From the NCBI RefSeq assembly GCF_024679245.1, contig NC_090184.1:4406547-4470546 (forward strand): 64,000 nt of DNA. The letters run 5' to 3'. This stretch comes from Pseudorasbora parva. Lineage: Eukaryota; Chordata; Actinopteri; Cypriniformes; Gobionidae. Within the stretch, counting starts at the first letter, position 1; each line of letters opens with the position of its first letter. Below are positions 59,049-64,000 of this stretch, piece by piece. The notes below the pieces were generated by a model, which was not told where the DNA came from, did no database searches, and saw only the letters and a list, made by a program, of their open reading frames with translations. A program made the position numbers and the translations under genes.

Positions 59049-59462
59049 CAGGGGTTTTCAAATAATTCCTGGAGCCTCCCCAGCACTGCACATTTTGGAT
59101 ATCTCCCTTATTGGACACACCCAGCTCAGGTCATGGAGTACTAAACTAATCAGCTGATGAGTTAATACAGCTGTGTTAAATAAGACACCCATCCATCATA
59201 TTCAGCCCCTTTTACTATACAGAAGCCTAACCCTTTAAGAATCTGAAATCGGATTGGAAAAGTAGTGCAAGTAAACATATCTATTAAGATGCATTTCTTA
59301 GGGGGCTGCATATGTTGGACGAGTGTCTTATTTAACACAGCTGTATTAACTCATCAGCTGATTAGTTTAGTACTCCATGAGCTGAGCTGGGTGTGTCCAA
59401 TAAGGGAGATATCCAAAATGTGCAGTGCTGGGGAGACTCCAGGAATGATTTGAAAACCCCTG
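59049..59462. mobile_element. palindromic hAT MITE, 414 bp, 8-bp duplication
   Basis: CAGGGGTTTTCAAA ... TTTGAAAACCCCTG; ATCTAGAG duplicated at 59041-59048 and 59463-59470. Arms of about 145 bp are nearly perfect mirrors (for example TCATCAGCTGATTAGTTTAG), leaving a loop of about 130 bp. Confidence 0.93.
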
Positions 59463-59832
59463 ATCTAGAGCCCTCATGTAAACACCTTGTCTGGCTATCA
59501 CCAGACCAAGCTCAATCTTATAAGATTGAACATTGGTCTGTATTTACTAATGCACAAGAGGAGTGATCAATGGGCATAGTTCACATGACTCTACGCAATT
59601 GGATAGTCCTTCAACCAATCAGACCACAAGTGATCAACAGGCACTGGTCCATCATTTCTCTATCCGTCATCATGTTAAATCCAGAAGCAGTAGAAATGAA
59701 TGTAGAGGTTTCCAGACTGAGCTGCATATTCACCGTTCAGTTCATTAAAGGGGTGTTGTATATCTTAAATAAGAGTTTAGGCAATGTAAACCTTTGAATC
59801 CATCTATTATGTGCAGTGCCTTGATGTGCAAG

Positions 59833-60055
59833 TTAAAGGGTTAGTTCACCCAGAAATTAAAATTCTGTCAATAATTCCTCACCCTTATGTTGTTCCAAAC
59901 CCGTAAGACCTTTGTCTTCAGAACACAAATGAAAATATTTCTGATAAAACTCATACTGGGTTTTCAGTGGAAATTATTTTACTCAACAAATAGTTGTGAT
60001 TGCTTAAAGGGATAGTCTGTCATCATTTACTCGCCCTCATGTCACTCCAAACCAA
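59833..60055. repeat. two left ends of TTAA family G in tandem
   Basis: TTAAAGGGTTAGTTCACCCA at 59833 and TTAAAGGGATAGTCTGTCAT at 60004, each followed by TCACCCTTATG- or TCGCCCTCATG-type text. No right ends. Confidence 0.6.
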
Positions 60056-60196
60056 TACAAATTTTGCAAATCTTCACAAATAAATAGATAAATCCTGGTA
60101 ACCAAAACATTGAAAAATCAAAAAGGTCATAAATGCGTTATACAACGAATCGAGCAGTTTAATCCGCCTTCTGGAGAAACACGATCTCTGTATATG

Positions 60197-60202
<6 letters not shown>

Positions 60203-60227
<25 letters not shown>

Positions 60228-60228
60228 A
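60203..60228. repeat. (CA)n microsatellite
   Basis: About 13 CA units inside intron e33-e34. Confidence 0.9.
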
Positions 60229-60429
60229 GGGTCTGTGTTTACCATGTGATGCGTTCTGTGCATGTGTGTTTCTTTGTGAATAAATTCAATTGAGTCAGTT
60301 CATCATATAAAGCATTCATCTCTCCTCACATGGCTTGGATTAAGCTGTTCGATTTATATGAATTCATTTTACGACGCCTTCTAAGTTTTGGTGACCTGGA
60401 CTTTCAAAGGACGGACAGAAATCTCTCTA

Positions 60430-61400
60430 GCCTGGTCCTACCCGACTCATGCATTTCATTTGTACAGAGTGTCTGGCCACTCTCCATTGACAAGCGTTAA
60501 CTTCCTTGAAGGCGGGAACTTTGTTGAAGTTTAAAACTATTGGATCTGCCATAACCAATCGCTATCGTTTGGTCGGGACGTATGTGATCTCAAACTAGCG
60601 CACGACATCAACATTATCGTTCACAGCCACTCCCTCTGTTCGCTGATTGGACCGGTTAAAGTGTGGCCGGAGAAAACCAGAGAATATACGAGACTCCCCT
60701 CGCTGCAGCCTGTAGCACGATGACGTAGCTGGATCAGATTCAATACGTAGTAGATGGTGGATCGTTATGGCAATGTCATAGCCTAGCGATCTCTGGGTTA
60801 ATTAATAATGCGTATGCGCTAGTCTTAATGTATGATCATTATTGTATATAGATGATGTTCTAAACCGTGTAGTTGTAGTACTGATCAATAGTATTAAGTA
60901 ATTAATTGATGAATAAATCATCTTTTCATAAATGTGATGCTTAAATTATCCTAGTTTCGCTGTACATGCATGCAAAACGGTTACAAATTTAATATATTCT
61001 GGTCAAACTTGCTGTTGAGTGGAAGGAAAAATTTGTCAGGTAATTGTCTCTGTAATTTTAATCATCAAGGTACAATACAACACGATCTGTAAAGAACTTC
61101 AAATACCAGTAGCCTACACATTCAAGGGAAAATGCAAAACGTGTGTCCTGACGGCGTGAGCATGTTATTAATCATTATTTTTGCGCGAGCGGTTTGAGTA
61201 TTTATCTATCCAGCAAAACTCTCCTGTGCATTCAATGATGCCCCCAAAACTCTTCTGCGCATGCGTATCTGACGTCATCGAACTGTGAATGAAACCACCG
61301 CGCATGCGCGTCCAGTACGTGTTGGATCTGATCCAGTACGTCATCGTGCTACAGGCCGCAGCGAGGACTTCTTAGAATATAACCCAAACCCAGACGACGT
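60430..61400. repeat. repeat with distant inverted arms
   Basis: CTCGCTGCAGCCTGTAGCAC, GATGACGTAGCTGGATCAGA (60699-60738) is mirrored at about 61327-61367. The left boundary TAGCCTGGTCCTACCCGA looks like a MITE end. Non-coding. Confidence 0.6.
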
Positions 61401-61735
61401 ACTGAAGGAAAATGAAAATTGAACTTCAGAGGGCGGAGGCAGGCGAAAATCTCTCAGCTTTCATTTAAAAATAATTTAATTTGTGTTTTGAAGACTAACC
61501 AAAGACTTGTGTGTTTGGAGTAAATAACAGAGCAAGCATTTAGCATATTGCTCATACTCGGGGGTCAGAGATCTCAACGAACACCTGACCCCAAATATTA
61601 CAAATAGGCACTTTCTCATATCCCCATACTACTGTATATTAATGCATGTAGTTGTATGATTATAAATGTGCAGTTCTGTTCTATTGAGTCAAGTGTACCT
61701 CTCCTTATTCAGTCTGTGTGATTTGACTCTTGCAG

Positions 61736-61859
61736 AGGAATATTTTTCGTGACTAAGGGCACATTTGGGCAGCTGACGTGTGAGTGGCAGTATCTCTTTG
61801 ATGAGTTCACAAAAGCACCCATGATCGTGGAGGGCCGGAGACTGCGGATAGAAGCTAAG
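61736..61859 (+). CDS. vps13a: vps13a exon e34 (PH domain, last in window)
   Basis: Acceptor TTGCAG, donor TAAG|GTACAT; phase 2 in, 0 out. Encodes FVTKGTFGQLTCEWQYLFDE and MIVEGRRLRIEAK. The reading continues past a proper donor, so at least one more coding exon follows; none was seen up to 64000. Confidence 0.96.
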
Positions 61860-62260
61860 GTACATCAGCATACACACTGCTTTATTAGGGGTTCAAGCGT
61901 GCAGAGCTGAAAAAAACGAAATGTACGCCTTGGATTGTGGCCCGATCGGAGCCCAACCAGTGTAGCAAGATTCTCTGGAGTCTGATTGTCAATAGTTATC
62001 CAAAAAAGTTGGGAGCACTAAAACGGCTATAACTTGTGAACTGAAAAACATATTTTCGCTAAATTTGGGACATATGTTTATTCGTTTAATCTGAGGTCAC
62101 AAAAAATTGTGACAATTGACCACTTGGTGGCGCTGTAACAGGAAAAAAACTAGTCTGATTTACTTGAAATTTGCCATTCAGTGTCTTTGTCTGTCTATAA
62201 GTACAATTAGCTTATCTCAAAAAACATGGCCGCCATAGGCCAATGAAATTTGAGCGTCTA
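61860..62260. other. intron after e34, cyprinid-type dispersed sequence
   Basis: GACCACTTGGTGGCGCTGTA and AAACATGGCCGCCATAGGCC look like a dispersed repeat (recalled). No exon for the vps13a C-terminus. Confidence 0.4.
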
Positions 62261-62264
62261 TTAT

Positions 62265-63031
62265 ACCCCTTTTCCACCAAGCTGGAGCTGGTTCAGAACC
62301 AGAGCTTAGTTTCAAATCTGTTCTTTGTCTTTCCACACCCAAAGCTCCAGCTCCGAGCCAGGTAAAGTGGTTTTTAAGTAGCACCAAATCATTTCTGGTC
62401 CAGAAGTAAGAACCGCTTGCATCAGGGGCTGGGGGGCGGCGTTACCGTGACCAACAAGACCAACACAAACTTGAGATCCGCCATTTTTGTAATAGCAGCT
62501 AATCAAGCTAACAGCTGCCCGATTGTAGTCTCTGTCTATACGAATCATGCGTTGGATTCGCAGTGTTTTGATGGCGATGTAGGATCGTAAAGCCATGAGC
62601 ATCAGTAGACTTGAATTGAGTAGTAACGCTACGTTCGGCATTGTTGATGTTAGGCTTGTCCGAGATGCATCTGCGCTGCGCAGACCGATCACCGTATGAC
62701 ATCAAAGTACAGCGAGAGCATATGATTTCTTATGCTTTTAAATCGTTCACGCGGTATTTTGATATCATACGCTGTTCGGTCTGCGCAGTGTCGATGCATC
62801 TCAAACAAGCCTGGAGTGTGTGATTGTGTGTGTGTGTGTTTCCAGCTGCCTCGCTAGCGTTGCTGAGAAAGATGAGGCGTATACATTGGTGTAAGAATTG
62901 GCTCTGTGGGGCTCTCTAGCCCATGGAAAGACAAACCAGTTCTTAGGAGGCTCATCGGTCAAACTAACTCTGAACTGGCACTAGCACTGGCTCTGAACTA
63001 GCATCTGGTTCATTCTGGGGGAAAAGGGGTG
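62265..63031. mobile_element. MITE with CCCCTTTTCC ends, about 0.77 kb
   Basis: ACCCCTTTTCCACCAAGCTG at the left is mirrored by TTCTGGGGGAAAAGGGGT at the right, with GCTGGAGCTGGTTCAGAACC and a mirrored GGCTCTGAACTAGCATCTGG beside them. Superfamily not determined. Confidence 0.65.
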
Positions 63032-63084
63032 TTGGACAAGGTTAACGGAGGCCTATCAGATGGAAACTCTGTATGCATCATCGG

Positions 63085-64000
63085 TAGGGTTGGGAATCGT
63101 GAGAAATTTTCCGGTTCCGATTCCGCCTAACGATTCCGGTTCCGATTCTGGTTCCATTAAAATTATTAAACAAATAGTGGTAAAGGAAAAAGGCACAATA
63201 CGCAACTTTAAACAATACTTTTTTGGGTTTATTACTTGCTCTCAAATGAATTTACAGGTTGGCAATGTCAAAAAAAAGTCCTGTACTATACATATATTAC
63301 AGGATTAATCGAGCCATATGGAATTTATGGAAATTAAAATAAACATGTTCAAATTTACACCTCTGAAATTGTCTTATTACATTTTCTCTTAGTTTTAGGG
63401 ATGTTAACCGATGACCGTTTGACCGATGGTTGACCGTATCAACGTTAACCGATCAAAGTTGTCGGTTAAAAAAAAAAAAAGGTGATCTCTAAATTAGGCT
63501 ATTATAGACAGTGGACTAAACGCTACTACAGTTAGCAGTCTCATTACAAAATCTTTTTGTGTGAAGTGAAAATATCCCTCGCACTCAATTTTACATAACT
63601 CTACTGTTTGTAGTTAATAAACCATTAAAAACATTTGGCGCGAGGTCACAGCGTTTGCGCGCTCACAAGGTTTGCAAAAAGTAAACAGGCTAAAACACTC
63701 GAGGTTAGAGCCAGACCAGACGACAGTATGAAGCGTGCATTCCGCATAAGATGGGCTTACATTTGGAAATATAACTTATTACATCTACATTTCAGTGGTA
63801 ACACATAAGGTGTTGATCGTCTTTCTTTATTATTGTTAGCACTAACTTACCTCGAACTAAAGCGGCGTCTCTTCAGAGCTGTCATTTTCTTAAATGAGCC
63901 GCGGCAATGTTTCAAATGACCTCATAACGCCAGACAAATGCCTTTATTTTCAACGCCATCACCTTGTACCCAAACCATTTCGAAACTAATGAGCCATTGT
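63085..64000. repeat. hAT-like repeat starts running past the window end
   Basis: TAGGGTTGGGAATCGTGAGA (63085) with repeated GATTCCGGTTCCG, and TAGGGATGTTAACCGATGAC (63396), look like left ends of two hAT-type elements, the second perhaps inside the first. Right ends are outside the window. Confidence 0.5.

Noticed and set aside
61860..64000. Last coding exon of vps13a
   Set aside because: I looked for text resembling the expected C-terminal residues after RLRIEAK and found none; it should lie beyond 64000.

Overview
This is vertebrate nuclear DNA, most likely from a cyprinid or close teleost relative. It shows intron-rich vertebrate gene structure with GT-AG splice sites, very long CA/CT/TCTA microsatellites, a Rex3-like RTE retrotransposon with a GATG tail, an intact Tc1/mariner transposon, many hAT elements with 8-bp duplications, and many TTAA-flanked foldback MITEs. 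Nothing looks prokaryotic, and no rRNA, tRNA or CRISPR was seen.

The only host gene I can support is the 3' part of vps13a (chorein, a bridge-like lipid transfer protein) on the + strand, from 7015 to 61859. I placed 34 exons by eye. All splice phases agree, giving 1,771 codons in one open frame. A possible extra 69-bp cassette exon lies at 36416-36484. The exons cover the end of the RBG lipid-transfer bridge (7015-20767), the six-repeat VAB adaptor-binding domain (about 20858-38137, with one Asn motif per repeat), an APT1-like segment (40000-46465), the ATG2_C-like region (49160-53770) and the start of the C-terminal PH domain (58519-61859). The 5' half of the gene and the last exon or exons lie outside the window.

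The rest is intron packed with mobile elements, often nested. 1-7014: a broken retroelement gag and LTR-like leader, a LINE fragment, a Rex3-like LINE with (GATG)n, and a likely solo LTR (AAGAC duplication) inside Tc1-like sequence and itself holding a hAT MITE. 10719-15350: a TTAA element inside a TTAA element, the inner one holding a hAT. 15988-18553: three nested repeats. 27965-34374: a degenerate hAT containing a 3.8-kb foldback element and an intact DD37E Tc1/mariner transposon. 38254-39695: a hAT inside a TTAA element. 40261-43597: two TTAA elements, one probably inside an older repeat. 46538-48171: a hAT with transposase remnants. 51134-51737: a Harbinger-like MITE. 54551-55468 and 59049-59462: hAT MITEs.

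I saw no new multigene system. The most notable items are the intact DD37E transposon with IR/DR-type ends, the giant hAT-like foldback, the nested insertion stacks, the microsatellites abutting 3' splice sites, and the candidate cassette exon in vps13a.
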